NCBI RefSeq assembly: GCF_000308695.1
Contig: NZ_BAGG01000031.1
Coordinates: forward strand, 43,944 to 107,943
Direction: 5' to 3'
Length of the DNA stretch: 64,000 nucleotides
Source of the DNA: Nocardia takedensis NBRC 100417
GTDB taxonomy: Bacteria > Actinomycetota > Actinomycetes > Mycobacteriales > Mycobacteriaceae
The notes under the pieces were generated by a model, which saw only the letters and a list, made by a program, of their open reading frames with translations, was not told where the DNA came from and searched no databases. Position numbers and translations under genes: made by a program. Each line of letters opens with the position of its first letter. Within the stretch, counting starts at the first letter, position 1. This document shows, in pieces, positions 19,901 to 26,392 of this stretch.

Positions 19901-20245
19901 GGCTTCGGACACGTCTCGGGTCTGCTCGCGGTCGTGCATCCGGAGGCGTTCGTCCAGGCCATCGCGCCGGGTCGGCGGGCGGACTACCAGCGGCAGGCCG
20001 AACAGCGTCAGCTGGCGGGCAGGCAGCGTTTCGCCGAGGCCATGTGCGGCGGCGCGCCGCTCTACGAGCGTCCGGCGGATCGTCGTCTCGGCGGCGAGGG
20101 CACACCGTCCTCGACGGTCCGGCAGCTCGAGGCCGACATGCTGTTGTCGACCGAGGCGCGACTGGGCGGTGACGGCGTGTACCGCGCCGACGGATTCGGG
20201 TGCAACACCGGGGCTTCCGCTCCGGTCGGCCCGGCGGCGTCGTAG
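10913..20245 (+). CDS. fas: Type I fatty acid synthase
   Basis: Single-chain, cytosolic multienzyme (about 3,110 residues) that makes C16-C26 acyl-CoA for membrane lipids and mycolic acids. Visible in order: acyltransferase (GHSQG, about residue 158), enoyl reductase (LLAGMTPTTVDAK, about 431), MaoC-like dehydratase (GDHNPIHT, about 1256), malonyl/palmitoyl transferase (GHSVGEYNAL, about 1464), ACP (DGVSSRRNQLLVDLG, about 1836, with the likely phosphopantetheine serine), ketoreductase (TGASKGSIAAAV, about 2141) and ketosynthase (active Cys in VAACATAA, about 2739; KHDTST; GHAKGG). All sites look intact. The TTG start at 10913 gives an N-terminus like mycobacterial FAS-I, but the AGGAG is about 17 nt away, so the exact start is uncertain. 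acpS follows directly. Confidence 0.97.
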   Translation: MTINESTETGTGSSARITAQRGEVRAPLLDRLLDGAPYALAFGGQGAQWLGELEEIGRDSALEPELTALVNEAAALLEPVASQLLVVRPVGFDPIGWLLEEELADPDAGDSSAAPSDAVLRSAPVSMPGVLLAQLAALRALRLQGLDPSENAPVAVVGHSQGLLAAAAVEAGGSRDAELLAIAQLVGAAAGLVARRRGLMPVGEKSSMLAVSNVDPERLRAVLAEVSEGVDPKAAAVISIRNGRRRVVLSGTPAQLGRVRARCGEIHDEQSKAREAKQFGGAVFAPVFEDLPVDVAFHHPALGDTVDLVGGWAAQCGLDRELASRMAKEILVDPVDWVATVDEVVAAGARWILDLGPGDLLSRVTGGSLKGAGVGIVAAATRAGQRSLLTPGAAPTVARPWSSFAPKPVRLPNGRIVVETSFTKLTGRSPILLAGMTPTTVDAKIVAAAANAGHWAELAGGGQVTEQIFADRVAELKTLLQPGRTVQFNSLFLDPYLWKLQLGGKRLVQKARQAGAPFDGVIVTAGIPELEEAVALIQELTEVGISHVAFKPGTVAQIRAVLRIADEVPDYPVIMHIEGGRAGGHHSWEDLDDLLIETYAELRGRDNVVVCVGGGIGTPERATEYLTGEWSAAHGYPVMPLDGVLVGTAAMATLEATTAPEVKQLLVDTPGTPDWVGAGTANGGMASGRSQLGADIHEIDNAASRTGRLLDEVAGDADAVAERREEIIAALNTTAKPYFGDVATMTYLDWLERYVELAVGLDRRKDFDCGSDIGEAIIDATRSVWLDITWRDRFAEMVRRTESRLNPADRGEIETLFADDDEFERPVDAICRLKERYTAAETTLLHPADVPFFISLCKIPGKPVNFVPVVDGDVRRWWRSDSLWQAHDPRYSADQVCVIPGTVAVAGITRVDEPVGELLDRFEQDTAYALVRAGDVPAAVDARRVAGVTGGPIDTVLAAPDVQWSGRTTVNPVHRLGDLTEWTVDGKGAVHPRTGATLVETTGPEAENAYVELSVPLLGRDAVKIRITVPVSAYNGGAPVITEDDAETAMSALLAVAAGQSLPEVKGGTAHLNVAWTPDLLADHAGVTGSGLPASLSTLGRTVPDVLVGACWPAVFAVLGATRTADGASVIEGMLDLVHLDHQVQLHDELPADTSVLVVRATAGETVDTDMGRVVEVSVKITGMLDKPETGLSMPPVATLTERFAIRGRNGAGELADPPRAAGSVSDSVTDTPRRRRRDVTMVAPRAMHAFAAVSGDHNPIHTSESAAKLAGLGSPIVHGMWLSAAAQHAVSAVDPDSAAPARTLTAWTTRFLGMVRPGAEIDVRVERIAVDAGSEIVEVSCRTGGDLVMTATGRTAAPKTVYAFPGQGIQAKGMGLDARTRSKAAKEIWDRADKHTREALGFSILAVVRDNPTYLKARGVEHRHPDGVLHLTQFTQVAMATLGVAQVAELREAGAMVEGAMLAGHSVGEYNALAAVAGVLPLEAVLEVVFQRGSAMHELVPRDAKGRSNYRMAAIRPSQIGLPDDEVVSFVAGVGERVGEFLEVVNLNLRGSQYAIAGTVAGLEALETEIDRRRAEFGGKRAFILVPGIDVPFHSTVLRKGVPEFRQKLEQLLPQDLHPEILVGRYIPNLVPKPFSLDRAFVQEIADLVPSEPLTEVLADFDGWAARPNDLCRVVLIELLAWQFASPVRWIETQDLLFTAVADGGLGVERFVEIGLGATPTVANLASQTLKLPSFGSAAVEVLNIEREASIVYATDTDPAPVDDEPEDTPAETAAAPAAAAPAPVAAPVASSGGPRPDDIVFSAADATRVLIALWTKLRLDQIGPVDTIEGLCDGVSSRRNQLLVDLGAELSLGAIDGAADADMGALSATVERLARTYKPFGSVLSDSIGDHLRKVFGPSGKRPAAIAERVKKVWELGDGWAHHVTAEVSLGTREGASVRGGDLGGLVGGALGDGAAVDAAVDAAVQAVASRRGVSVTLPAAGGGGGGTVDAAALGEFTEQITGRDGVLAKAARVILDELGLSEQISAVEAADDSLADLVSAELGSDWPRMVAPTFDGRKAVLIDDRWATAREDLVRLWLGEDSEDVAVEGYLGAGEAVAAQAEWWRARAKHEARSVLAGVYERIAEAARTEEPGLWSSDVAVITGASKGSIAAAVTGRLLRGGATVVVTTSSLNDERLGFYRSLYRDNARQGAALWVAPANMASYQDIDALIEWVGTEQVDNAGGAKVKTKDAMTPTLLLPFAAPRVAGDLSDAGARAELEMRVLLWSVERLIGGLSALGADHDVDAKLHVVLPGSPNRGLFGGDGAYGESKAALDAVVAKWRAEKSWAARVTLVHALIGWVRGTGLMGHNDPMVDAVEAAGVQTWSTAEMADELLKWCTSRARQVTATGPQQIDLTGGLARAKLDLPALAKQAAEQAAVEESEADDVATIPALPAPPTLSSALPVPEWGEVTADLADMVVIVGAGELGPYGSARTRFEVEVADELSAAGVLELAWTTGMVTWENDPKPGWYDTESGDLVPESELAERYHDAVVARCGVRRYADDGAMLDNTAPLMTSVFLDEDLSFTVGTEAEARAFHGSDPEHTVITPAESGDWTVTRKAGTEIRVPRKTKLSRTVGGQIPTGWDPTIWGISADMASSVDRVALWNIACTVDAFVSSGFSPAELMSWVHPSLVANTQGTGMGGMSSMRSLYVDNLLGEPRPNDILQEALPNVALAHVVQSYVGSYGAMVHPVAACATAAVSVEEGVDKIRLGKADVVVAGGFDDLGIEGIVGFGDMSATADSAAMSAKGISDRYFSRANDRRRGGFVESQGGGTVLLARGEVALELGLPVLGVVAYAQSFADGVHTSIPAPGLGALGAGRGGRESRFAAELRKLGVGADDIAVISKHDTSTAANDPNESELHERLAEAIGRTEGAPLFVVSQKSLTGHAKGGAAAFQLIGLCQVLENGVVPPNRSLDCVDDKMAAYPHLVWAREPLRFGERFPLKAGLVTSLGFGHVSGLLAVVHPEAFVQAIAPGRRADYQRQAEQRQLAGRQRFAEAMCGGAPLYERPADRRLGGEGTPSSTVRQLEADMLLSTEARLGGDGVYRADGFGCNTGASAPVGPAAS

Positions 20246-20256
20246 GCTGCGCGTTC

Positions 20257-20685
20257 GTGACGATTCTCGGCATCGGCCTGGACTTGGTGACCATCTCCGA
20301 GTTCTCCGAACAACTCGAACGTGTCGGAACCACCATGCTCAGGGAGAGTTTCACCGCCGGTGAGCGGCGCTACTGCCAGAGCAAGGGCACCGATCCGGCG
20401 CGCAGTTACGCGGCGCGGTGGGCGGCGAAGGAGGCGGTCCTCAAGGCGTGGGCCTCCTCCCGGTTCGCCCGCAGCCCGCAGATCGGCGACAACCCGTACC
20501 CGCTGATCGAGGTGGTGAACGACGCGTGGGGCAGGCCGAGCATCAAACTGCACGGCCTTGCCGCGGAATTCCTGCCCAGGGTCCGGGTGCACCTGTCGCT
20601 GACCCACGACGGCGACACCGCGGCCGCGATGGTCGTGCTCGAGGATCCCGGTGAGCTCGCCGACCTCCTCGAGAATCAGGGCTGA
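20257..20685 (+). CDS. acpS: Holo-[acyl-carrier-protein] synthase
   Basis: Transfers 4'-phosphopantetheine from CoA to the ACP domain of FAS-I. The 142-residue protein has the AcpS signature: GIGLDLVTISEF with the metal-binding Asp near the N-terminus, FTAGERRYC, and RWAAKEAVLKAW with the second metal ligand Glu, then HLSLTHDGDTAAAMVV. The GTG at 20257 lies 11 bp after the fas stop, so the pair is an operon as in mycobacteria. A TAGGCT that includes the fas stop codon lies 8 nt before the GTG and could act as an additional leaderless -10 box. Confidence 0.96.
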   Translation: MTILGIGLDLVTISEFSEQLERVGTTMLRESFTAGERRYCQSKGTDPARSYAARWAAKEAVLKAWASSRFARSPQIGDNPYPLIEVVNDAWGRPSIKLHGLAAEFLPRVRVHLSLTHDGDTAAAMVVLEDPGELADLLENQG

Positions 20686-20706
20686 GGCCCGAGGGCGCGA
20701 GACGCG

Positions 20707-20738
20707 AAGGCGGACGGACCGATCGGTCCGTCCGCCTT
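20707..20738. terminator. Perfect 32-bp palindrome, likely bidirectional terminator
   Basis: The 32 bases read the same on both strands (half-site AAGGCGGACGGACCGA). It sits between convergent acpS and the TetR gene and is followed by TTT on each side, so it can terminate transcription both ways. With no unpaired loop in the DNA, the RNA hairpin needs a few central bases open. Confidence 0.75.
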
Positions 20739-20761
20739 TCGTCGTGTGCCGGGTCGAGGGC

Positions 20762-21460
20762 TCAGCGCTGGCTGGCCGTGCGCGATTCCTTCTCGGCCAC
20801 CAGCAGATACGCGACCATGAGCCGCTTGAGTTCCGAGACCGCCTCGGCGTTGCTCTGATCGTCCTGCACCGAGAAATTCAGCATCGAATAGACCACGTGC
20901 ACCAGCACTTCGGCCATCATCGTGCGGCGGGCGCGCGGGGTGCGCGGCGTCAGCGGCCGCAGCATCTGCGAGACCACCTCGGCGAATTCCTTCTCGTGGA
21001 TCGCGCCGGTGGCCCGCGTGGACGGGGTGGACTGCATGGCCAACCACACCTCGCGCCGCGAGGGATCGGTCATCCACAGATTCGCCAGATGATCGACGAA
21101 CTGGTTCATGTGGCGCAGCCAGTCCAGCGACGGGATCTCGCCGTGGAAGTCCGCGAGTTCCTGGGACACCGCGACCAGATCCTGGCGGTTCAGCTCGCAC
21201 ACGATGACGTACTTGTTGGCGAAGAACTGGTACAGCGTGCCGATCGGCACCTCGGCCCTGGCCGCGACTTCCTCACAGGTGAACGACTCGAAACCGACCT
21301 CGACCAGCAGTTCTCTCGACGCCTGGAGCAACGCGTCGAATTTGCGCTTGCTGCGCTCCTGGGTCGGACGGCGCCGCGGCATCAGCTCCTGCGGGTCGTC
21401 CTGCAGTTCCAACGCGGGGTCCAGGTGCCGCTTCGCCCTGGCCTCCGTGTGCACATCCAC
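20762..21460 (-). CDS. TetR-family transcriptional regulator
   Basis: 232 residues with an N-terminal TetR helix-turn-helix (RSKRKFDALLQASRELLVEVGFESFTCEEVAARAEVPIG, recognition helix near LYQFFANKYVI) and a helical ligand domain. It is convergent with fas-acpS and divergent from the proline-rich membrane protein gene. GTG at 21460 is chosen because a TAGCCT box ends 6 nt before it. It does not look like mycobacterial FasR, so I do not assign it to the fas operators. Target and ligand are unknown; autoregulation in the 160-bp intergenic region is likely. Confidence 0.85.
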   Translation of the reverse strand: MDVHTEARAKRHLDPALELQDDPQELMPRRRPTQERSKRKFDALLQASRELLVEVGFESFTCEEVAARAEVPIGTLYQFFANKYVIVCELNRQDLVAVSQELADFHGEIPSLDWLRHMNQFVDHLANLWMTDPSRREVWLAMQSTPSTRATGAIHEKEFAEVVSQMLRPLTPRTPRARRTMMAEVLVHVVYSMLNFSVQDDQSNAEAVSELKRLMVAYLLVAEKESRTASQR

Positions 21461-21466
21461 CCACCC

Positions 21467-21472
21467 AGGCTA
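21467..21472 (-). promoter_or_regulatory. Putative leaderless -10 box of the TetR gene
   Basis: TAGCCT on the minus strand, 6 nt before the GTG start, no Shine-Dalgarno sequence between. Confidence 0.4.
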
Positions 21473-21619
21473 GCGGTACCGACACGCGTGCGACACGCGC
21501 ACTGGGATAGCGTGTTCTGTTCTGTACGATTTCACGACCCATCCGCAGCCCACATCGTGCCGAAGACATAACCGAGCGTGCGTGGATTCATTCCGTTGTT
21601 TCCAGGAAGGCACAAATCT

Positions 21620-23038
21620 GTGGGAGCTCGATCTGTGGTCACCGTCGGCGTCTCCACCGAGCGCGGCGCGGTGCATGCGGTGGTACTGGCCGACACCGGC
21701 GAACATCTGCCCGAACGCATCCTGTTGCACCGCGTGGAACGCACCCGCGGCGACACCAAGGCCGACGTGGCCGCCGCGGTCGAGACCGCGATGGACGAGG
21801 TCGCCTCGGAGATCGGTCCGCACCGGCGGATCGCGGGCGCGGCGGTCGCCTACCGCGACGCCGCCGAGCGCCGCGCCATCGTCACCCGACTGGCCTCCGG
21901 CCCGTGGCATTCGACCTCGATGGTGTCGACCAAATCCGCGCACCTGAGCCTGGCGGCGATGATGCCGTGGCTCGGCGACCACGACCACCTGCTGATCTGC
22001 GAGGTGGTCCCCGGCTACCAGTCCTTCACGCTGGTCGACCGGGCCCGCACCCGGGTACTCGCGGCCACCTCGCAGTCCGGGATCGCCAGCGAGCATTCGC
22101 TGGCCATCGCCGTCACGGCCGCCTGGGATCAGCTCGAGGCGGCCGCCGTGCGCCCCGACGCGGTGGTCATGATCGGCTCGGCCGCCGACGCCGCCGTGGT
22201 ACGCGCCGCGCTCGAAGGTTTCGGGGTGCCGGTCCTACCCTGCCCGATCTCGGTGTCCGCGCCCGCGGCGGGCGCGGCGATCTCGGCGCTGCCCGAAACG
22301 GTCGGCGTCGTCTCCGGCGACGACGTCGAGGACGTGCCCCGCTACGGCCGCGGCACCGCCGCCCTGCTGGCCGCGGCCAGCGTGCTGGCGGGCGGCCTGC
22401 TGGCGGGCGGGGTCTACATGGTCGACTCGCTGTCCACCCCCACCTCGACGGTGCTGGCCGACACCCACACCACCGCGGATTCGCGCGTCATCGAGGAGGA
22501 CGCGGTCAGCCCGCCGCCCGCGCCCGCTCCGGTGATCCCTGGCCGCACGCCCACGATCACCCTGCCGCGCGCGCAGGGCCCGACCGTCCCCGCCGCCCAC
22601 GACACCGGCACCACGGGCCGTTTCTGGGGCACCCGCCCGATGACGCCCGATCAGCCCACCCCGGCCCTGGAATCCGAGGAGCGCACGCCCGAACCGCTGA
22701 CCCCCGGTACGGGCGCACCGGGGTCCACCCGGGTCGGCAATCCCGATGCGGCGATGCTGTTCCCGGGCGAGACCCCGCCGCCGCCCGCGTTCACCCCCGA
22801 GGCGCAGCAGTGGTGGGACAACCACTTCCGGCTCATGATGCAGTGGGCCTCCGAACAGCTCACCCCGGCCCAGCCCGAGGCTCCCGAGGCGCGCACCGAA
22901 CGGTCCTCGCGCACCGAGGAATCCGGCGAGCAGCGGTCCGGCGCGCACGACGGCGGCGAGTACGTCGAAGGCGGCGCGATCGGGCAGCGCACCGCGGTGC
23001 ACGGTCGGCACGCGGCGGGCAGGCACGCCGCGGTCTGA
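21620..23038 (+). CDS. Membrane protein with actin-like N-terminal half and proline-rich extracytoplasmic tail
   Basis: About 472 residues from the GTG at 21620, which has AGGAAGG 9 nt upstream. Residues 1-240 look like a cytosolic alpha/beta domain with repeated beta-strand/glycine turns (TVGVSTERGAVHAVVL, AGAAVAYRDAAERR, VVMIGSAADAAVV) reminiscent of the actin/hexokinase ATPase fold, as in related actinobacterial proteins of unknown function. Residues about 246-267 form one membrane helix (TAALLAAASVLAGGLLAGGVYM). The remaining 200 residues are rich in P, T and A and would lie outside the membrane. A hairpin terminator follows. No function can be assigned. Confidence 0.65.
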   Translation: MGARSVVTVGVSTERGAVHAVVLADTGEHLPERILLHRVERTRGDTKADVAAAVETAMDEVASEIGPHRRIAGAAVAYRDAAERRAIVTRLASGPWHSTSMVSTKSAHLSLAAMMPWLGDHDHLLICEVVPGYQSFTLVDRARTRVLAATSQSGIASEHSLAIAVTAAWDQLEAAAVRPDAVVMIGSAADAAVVRAALEGFGVPVLPCPISVSAPAAGAAISALPETVGVVSGDDVEDVPRYGRGTAALLAAASVLAGGLLAGGVYMVDSLSTPTSTVLADTHTTADSRVIEEDAVSPPPAPAPVIPGRTPTITLPRAQGPTVPAAHDTGTTGRFWGTRPMTPDQPTPALESEERTPEPLTPGTGAPGSTRVGNPDAAMLFPGETPPPPAFTPEAQQWWDNHFRLMMQWASEQLTPAQPEAPEARTERSSRTEESGEQRSGAHDGGEYVEGGAIGQRTAVHGRHAAGRHAAV

Positions 23039-23049
23039 ACCTCAGAAGT

Positions 23050-23088
23050 CACGAGACCCTCGACGATAGGTACGCCGAGGGTCTCGTG
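23050..23088. terminator. Hairpin terminator between convergent genes
   Basis: 13-bp perfect arms CACGAGACCCTCG and CGAGGGTCTCGTG with a 13-nt loop, between the convergent genes ending at 23038 and 23115. There is no long T run, as is common in GC-rich actinobacteria. Confidence 0.75.
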
Positions 23089-23114
23089 CTTTGTCCGGAC
23101 GCACTCCGGTGCGG

Positions 23115-23894
23115 TCAGTCGGCGGTGCGGCGGGCGAACAGCGTGCGGGCCCCGAGGAATCCGAGCGCCGCGATCCCGAGGCACCACGCCGCGCCGACGG
23201 CCGCGCTGTCGCCGATCTCGGTGCCGGTCAGCAGTCCGCGCACCGTCTCGATGACCGGGGTGACCGGCTGGTGTTCGGCGAAGGCGTGCAGCCAGCCGGG
23301 CATGGTCTCCGGCGGGACGAACGCGCTGCTGACGTAGGGCAGGAACAGGAAGAAGAACGTGAACCCGTTGGCCGCTTCCGGATTGGCGGCCAGGACGCCG
23401 AGGCAGGCGGCGAGCCAGGACAGCGCGAGGACGAACAGCGCGATCATCGCGAACGCCCCGAGCCAGCGCAGCGGGTCGGCGGTGGGCCGGAATCCGACGG
23501 CGACCGCCACCGCGATCACCAGGGTCGTGGTGATCATGTTGCGGATCAGGCTCTCCAGGACATGTCCGGTGAGCACCGCCGAGCGGCCGATGTCCATGGC
23601 GCGGAACCGGTCGATGATGCCTTCGGACAGGTCGGTGGACAGGCTGACCGCGGTGGTGGCCGCGCCGAATCCCGCGCACAGCAGGATGATTCCCGGCACG
23701 ACGTAGTCGATGTAGGCGCCGGGGCCGATCTCGATGGCGCCGCCGAAGACGTAGACGAACATCAGCAGGATCACCACCGGCACCGCGACGGTCATGATCA
23801 GGGAGTCGGGGCTGCGCAGGGTGTGGCGCAGGTTGCGGTCGAGCATGGTGGCGCAGTCCTGGGCGGCGCGCACCGCGGGGGACAGGGTGGTCAT
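23115..23894 (-). CDS. ABC-2 type transporter permease (DrrB-like)
   Basis: 259 residues, about six hydrophobic helices, with the ABC-2 permease pattern of daunorubicin-type exporters: a cytosolic N-terminus, VAVPVVILLMFVYVFGGAI as the first helix, a DLSEGIIDRFRAMDIGRSAVL loop, and FVPPETMPGWLHAFAEHQPVTPVIETVRGLL before the last helix. It partners the ATPase encoded 26 bp upstream in the same operon. The likely job is export of a hydrophobic compound; the substrate is unknown. Confidence 0.9.
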   Translation of the reverse strand: MTTLSPAVRAAQDCATMLDRNLRHTLRSPDSLIMTVAVPVVILLMFVYVFGGAIEIGPGAYIDYVVPGIILLCAGFGAATTAVSLSTDLSEGIIDRFRAMDIGRSAVLTGHVLESLIRNMITTTLVIAVAVAVGFRPTADPLRWLGAFAMIALFVLALSWLAACLGVLAANPEAANGFTFFFLFLPYVSSAFVPPETMPGWLHAFAEHQPVTPVIETVRGLLTGTEIGDSAAVGAAWCLGIAALGFLGARTLFARRTAD

Positions 23895-23920
23895 CGCGGG
23901 TCTCGTTCGTTCGGGGTCGC

Positions 23921-24880
23921 TCAGGCGACCGATGCGGGGTGGGCGGGATGTCCGGTCAGGGCGAAGAACACGTCGTCCAGATCGGGGATGTGCACGGTGA
24001 GCTGTTCGACGGTGATGTCGAGTTCCTCGAAGCGATCCAGCAGGCGTTTCACATCGCCCGCGTTGCCGTCGGAGGGCACCTGGAGGGTGAGTTCGTCGTC
24101 GTCGGCGGCCCCCGCGCGCTCGGCGATCGCGGCGACGGCGGCGCCGAGTTGGCTCCGGTCGCCGAAGCGCAGTCGGATGTGTCCGCCCGGCGCGCGCTGT
24201 TTGAGTTCCTCGGGGGTGCCCTCGGCGACGATGACGCCGTGGTCGAGCAGCGCGACGCGGTCGGCGAGTTGGTCGGCTTCCTCGAGGTATTGGGTGGTGA
24301 GGAAGACGGTGACGCCTTCGGCGGTGAGCCGTTGGATGACCTGCCAGAGTTCGCGACGGCTGCGCGGGTCCAGGCCGGTGGTGGGTTCGTCGAGGAAGAT
24401 CAGGTCGGGGCGGCCCATCAGGCTCATGGCCAGGTCGAGACGGCGGCGCAGCCCGCCGGAGTAGGTTCCGGCGCGTCGGTCGGCGTGTTCGACCAGGTCG
24501 AAGCGTTCGAGCAGTTCGGCGGTGCGCGCGGTGTTCTCGGCGCGGTCCAGGTGCAGCAACCTGCCGGTCATGCGCAGGTTCTCCCGCCCGGTGAGGACGT
24601 CGTCGACGGCCGAGTACTGCCCGGTGACGCCGATCCGGCGGCGGACGGCGGCGGGTTCGCCGAGCGGGTCGTGGCCCAGGACGCGGATCTCGCCGCGGTC
24701 GGGACGGCCGAGGGTGGCCAGGATGCGGACCAGAGTGGTCTTGCCCGCGCCGTTGGGGCCGAGCAGGGCGAAGACGGTGCCCGCGGGCACCGTCAGGTCG
24801 ATGCCGGTGAGCACGGTGTGCTCGCCATGGGACTTGGCGAGTCCGCGGACGGTCAGGGCGGGGTGCGGTGCACGGGACAT
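23921..24880 (-). CDS. ABC transporter ATP-binding protein (DrrA-like)
   Basis: 319 residues. Walker A GPNGAGKTT at residues 41-49, signature SGGLR at 141-145, Walker B IFLDEPT at about 161-167, and the C-terminal extension common in DrrA-type ATPases. The ATG at 24880 has AGGAGACCTC just before it. First gene of a two-gene exporter operon, divergent from a TetR regulator that probably controls it through the dyad in the shared intergenic region. Confidence 0.93.
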   Translation of the reverse strand: MSRAPHPALTVRGLAKSHGEHTVLTGIDLTVPAGTVFALLGPNGAGKTTLVRILATLGRPDRGEIRVLGHDPLGEPAAVRRRIGVTGQYSAVDDVLTGRENLRMTGRLLHLDRAENTARTAELLERFDLVEHADRRAGTYSGGLRRRLDLAMSLMGRPDLIFLDEPTTGLDPRSRRELWQVIQRLTAEGVTVFLTTQYLEEADQLADRVALLDHGVIVAEGTPEELKQRAPGGHIRLRFGDRSQLGAAVAAIAERAGAADDDELTLQVPSDGNAGDVKRLLDRFEELDITVEQLTVHIPDLDDVFFALTGHPAHPASVA

Positions 24881-24904
24881 GAGGTCTCCTGAACTGCTTA
24901 TGTG

Positions 24905-24919
24905 ATAAACAGAGTTTAT
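24905..24919. promoter_or_regulatory. Putative TetR operator between exporter and regulator
   Basis: Perfect dyad ATAAAC-AGA-GTTTAT in an A/T-rich island of an otherwise GC-rich region. A second AAACAG occurs 18 bp after the first (24907 and 24925), so the site may be longer. It lies 25 bp before the ATPase start and about 105 bp before the regulator start. Confidence 0.65.
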
Positions 24920-25023
24920 AGAGTAAACAGTTCTTACGCGCAAGGGCGGTCTTGGACAGCGATCGGGCCCCGACCACAATGGGGGCGGGAGTCCGCTACC
25001 CAGGAGAGGAGACGGGACCGTCG

Positions 25024-25752
25024 ATGACCGAGTCCGACAACACCGAAGTCCCCAGGTCACTGGCGTTGCTGTGGGGATTGGACACCCCGGGCGGACGCGG
25101 TCCCAAGCGGGGACTCAGCCTCGAGCGCATCCTCGAAGCGGCGGTGGAAGTGGCCGACGCCGAGGGCTATCAGGCGCTGTCCATGGGCCGGGTGGCCAAG
25201 CACCTCGGCTTCACGGCCATGTCGCTCTACCGCTACGTCGACAGCAAGCAGACCCTGGTCGACCTGCTCCTGGACTGGGTGATCGGGCCGCCGCCCGCCG
25301 TCGAGCCGGGCGCATCGTGGCGGACCGGACTGCGCGGGTGGGCGGTCGCCGAATACGAGGCCATCGCGCGGCACCCCTGGTGGCTGGACATCCCGCTCAT
25401 CGGCCCGCCCATGGGACCCAACAACATCGCGTGGCTGGAGGCGGGACTCGGGGTGCTGGCCGAGACCGGCATCCCGGTGCAGGTTCGGCTCCAATTGGTC
25501 ATGAACCTGACCTTCTACGTCATGGGCCGGATGCGGGTGGCGCGCGGACTCGACGTCGGGGACGTCGAGGATGATCCCGCCGCCGACGCGCTGGTCCGGC
25601 TGATCGATCCGGCGCGCTTCCCGAACGTGGCGGCGGCGTTCCGCGCGGACCCGTCCTTCGAGGACGACATCGACTGGGTCAAGGCCGATTTCGAGTTCGG
25701 CCTGGACCGGATGCTGGACGGATACGAGGACCACGTCCGCACCCTGCGGTGA
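25024..25752 (+). CDS. TetR-family regulator of the adjacent ABC exporter (inferred)
   Basis: 242 residues. N-terminal TetR helix-turn-helix (LERILEAAVEVADAEGYQALSMGRVAKHLGFTAMSLYRYVDSK) and a C-terminal helical domain with HPWWLDIPLIGPPMGPNNIAWLEAGL, as in TetR regulators of drug-type exporters. Divergent from the DrrAB-like pair, with a clear dyad between; repression of the exporter relieved by its substrate is the usual arrangement. The ATG at 25024 follows AGGAGAGGA. Confidence 0.87.
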   Translation: MTESDNTEVPRSLALLWGLDTPGGRGPKRGLSLERILEAAVEVADAEGYQALSMGRVAKHLGFTAMSLYRYVDSKQTLVDLLLDWVIGPPPAVEPGASWRTGLRGWAVAEYEAIARHPWWLDIPLIGPPMGPNNIAWLEAGLGVLAETGIPVQVRLQLVMNLTFYVMGRMRVARGLDVGDVEDDPAADALVRLIDPARFPNVAAAFRADPSFEDDIDWVKADFEFGLDRMLDGYEDHVRTLR

Positions 25753-25781
25753 GCCGCGCCCGACTCACCGCGGCGCGAAAC

Positions 25782-26255
25782 TCAGACCGACAGGTCGCGA
25801 CGCAGCTTGGCGACGTGACCTGTCGCGCGCACGTTGTACTGGGCGACCTCGATGCGGCCCTGTTCGTCGACCAGGAAGGTGGAGCGGATCACGCCCTTGA
25901 CCGTCTTGCCGTACATGGTCTTCTCGCCGAACGCGCCCCACGCGGCGAGCACCTGCTTGTCCGGATCCGACAGCAGCGGGAAGGTGAGCTTCTCCGCGTC
26001 GCGGAACTTGGCCAGCTTGGCGGGCTTGTCGGGGGAAATGCCGAGTACGGCCAGACCGGCGCCCTCGAGGTCGGCGAGGTTGTCGCGGAAGTCGCAGGCT
26101 TGCTTGGTGCAGCCCGGCGTGCTCGCAGCGGGGTAGAAGTAGACGATCACCTTGCGGCCGCGGTAGTCGGCGAGCGAGACCTCCGCGCCGTCGGCGTCGA
26201 GCAGCGTGAACGCGGGGGCGGTGTCGCCGGGGGAGAGTCGTTGGTTGTCGGTCAC
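25782..26255 (-). CDS. bcp: Thiol peroxidase (Bcp/PrxQ type)
   Basis: Peroxiredoxin of 157 residues that reduces hydroperoxides using thioredoxin. Peroxidatic Cys49 in TPGCTKQAC and a second Cys at 54 match the BCP pattern with the resolving cysteine five residues later. GTG at 26255 is supported by length and by a TACCGT box 7 nt upstream. The same gene follows acpS in the M. tuberculosis neighbourhood. It is convergent with the TetR gene and divergent from the DUF3618 gene. Confidence 0.94.
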   Translation of the reverse strand: MTDNQRLSPGDTAPAFTLLDADGAEVSLADYRGRKVIVYFYPAASTPGCTKQACDFRDNLADLEGAGLAVLGISPDKPAKLAKFRDAEKLTFPLLSDPDKQVLAAWGAFGEKTMYGKTVKGVIRSTFLVDEQGRIEVAQYNVRATGHVAKLRRDLSV

Positions 26256-26262
26256 GCCCTGC

Positions 26263-26268
26263 ACGGTA
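26263..26268 (-). promoter_or_regulatory. Putative leaderless -10 box of bcp
   Basis: TACCGT on the minus strand, 7 nt before the GTG start; no ribosome-binding site. Confidence 0.45.
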
Positions 26269-26392
26269 ACCGACCGGGCCGACATCGAGCGGCCCGATAC
26301 ACTCGTGCCGAGCCCCGGTGACGCGCGGACTGCTCGGCTCGCACGCCAGGTCCGTGCCCGGCGGCACGCCAATCCGACAGGAGGACAGTTAC

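Noticed and set aside
10715..19939. A 3,074-codon open frame antisense to fas
   Set aside because: It is the codon-position shadow of a GC-rich gene. The translation is Arg/Gly/His/Asp/Val-rich with no family motifs, whereas the plus strand has all FAS-I active sites.
20762..21460. The TetR gene next to acpS as fasR
   Set aside because: Its sequence does not resemble mycobacterial FasR, and it is convergent with, not near, the fas promoter. Adjacency alone is not enough.
23115..24977. A single 620-codon frame covering both ABC genes
   Set aside because: Only its last 259 codons are real (the permease). The rest is the ATPase gene read out of frame; the ATPase motifs lie in another frame starting at 24880.
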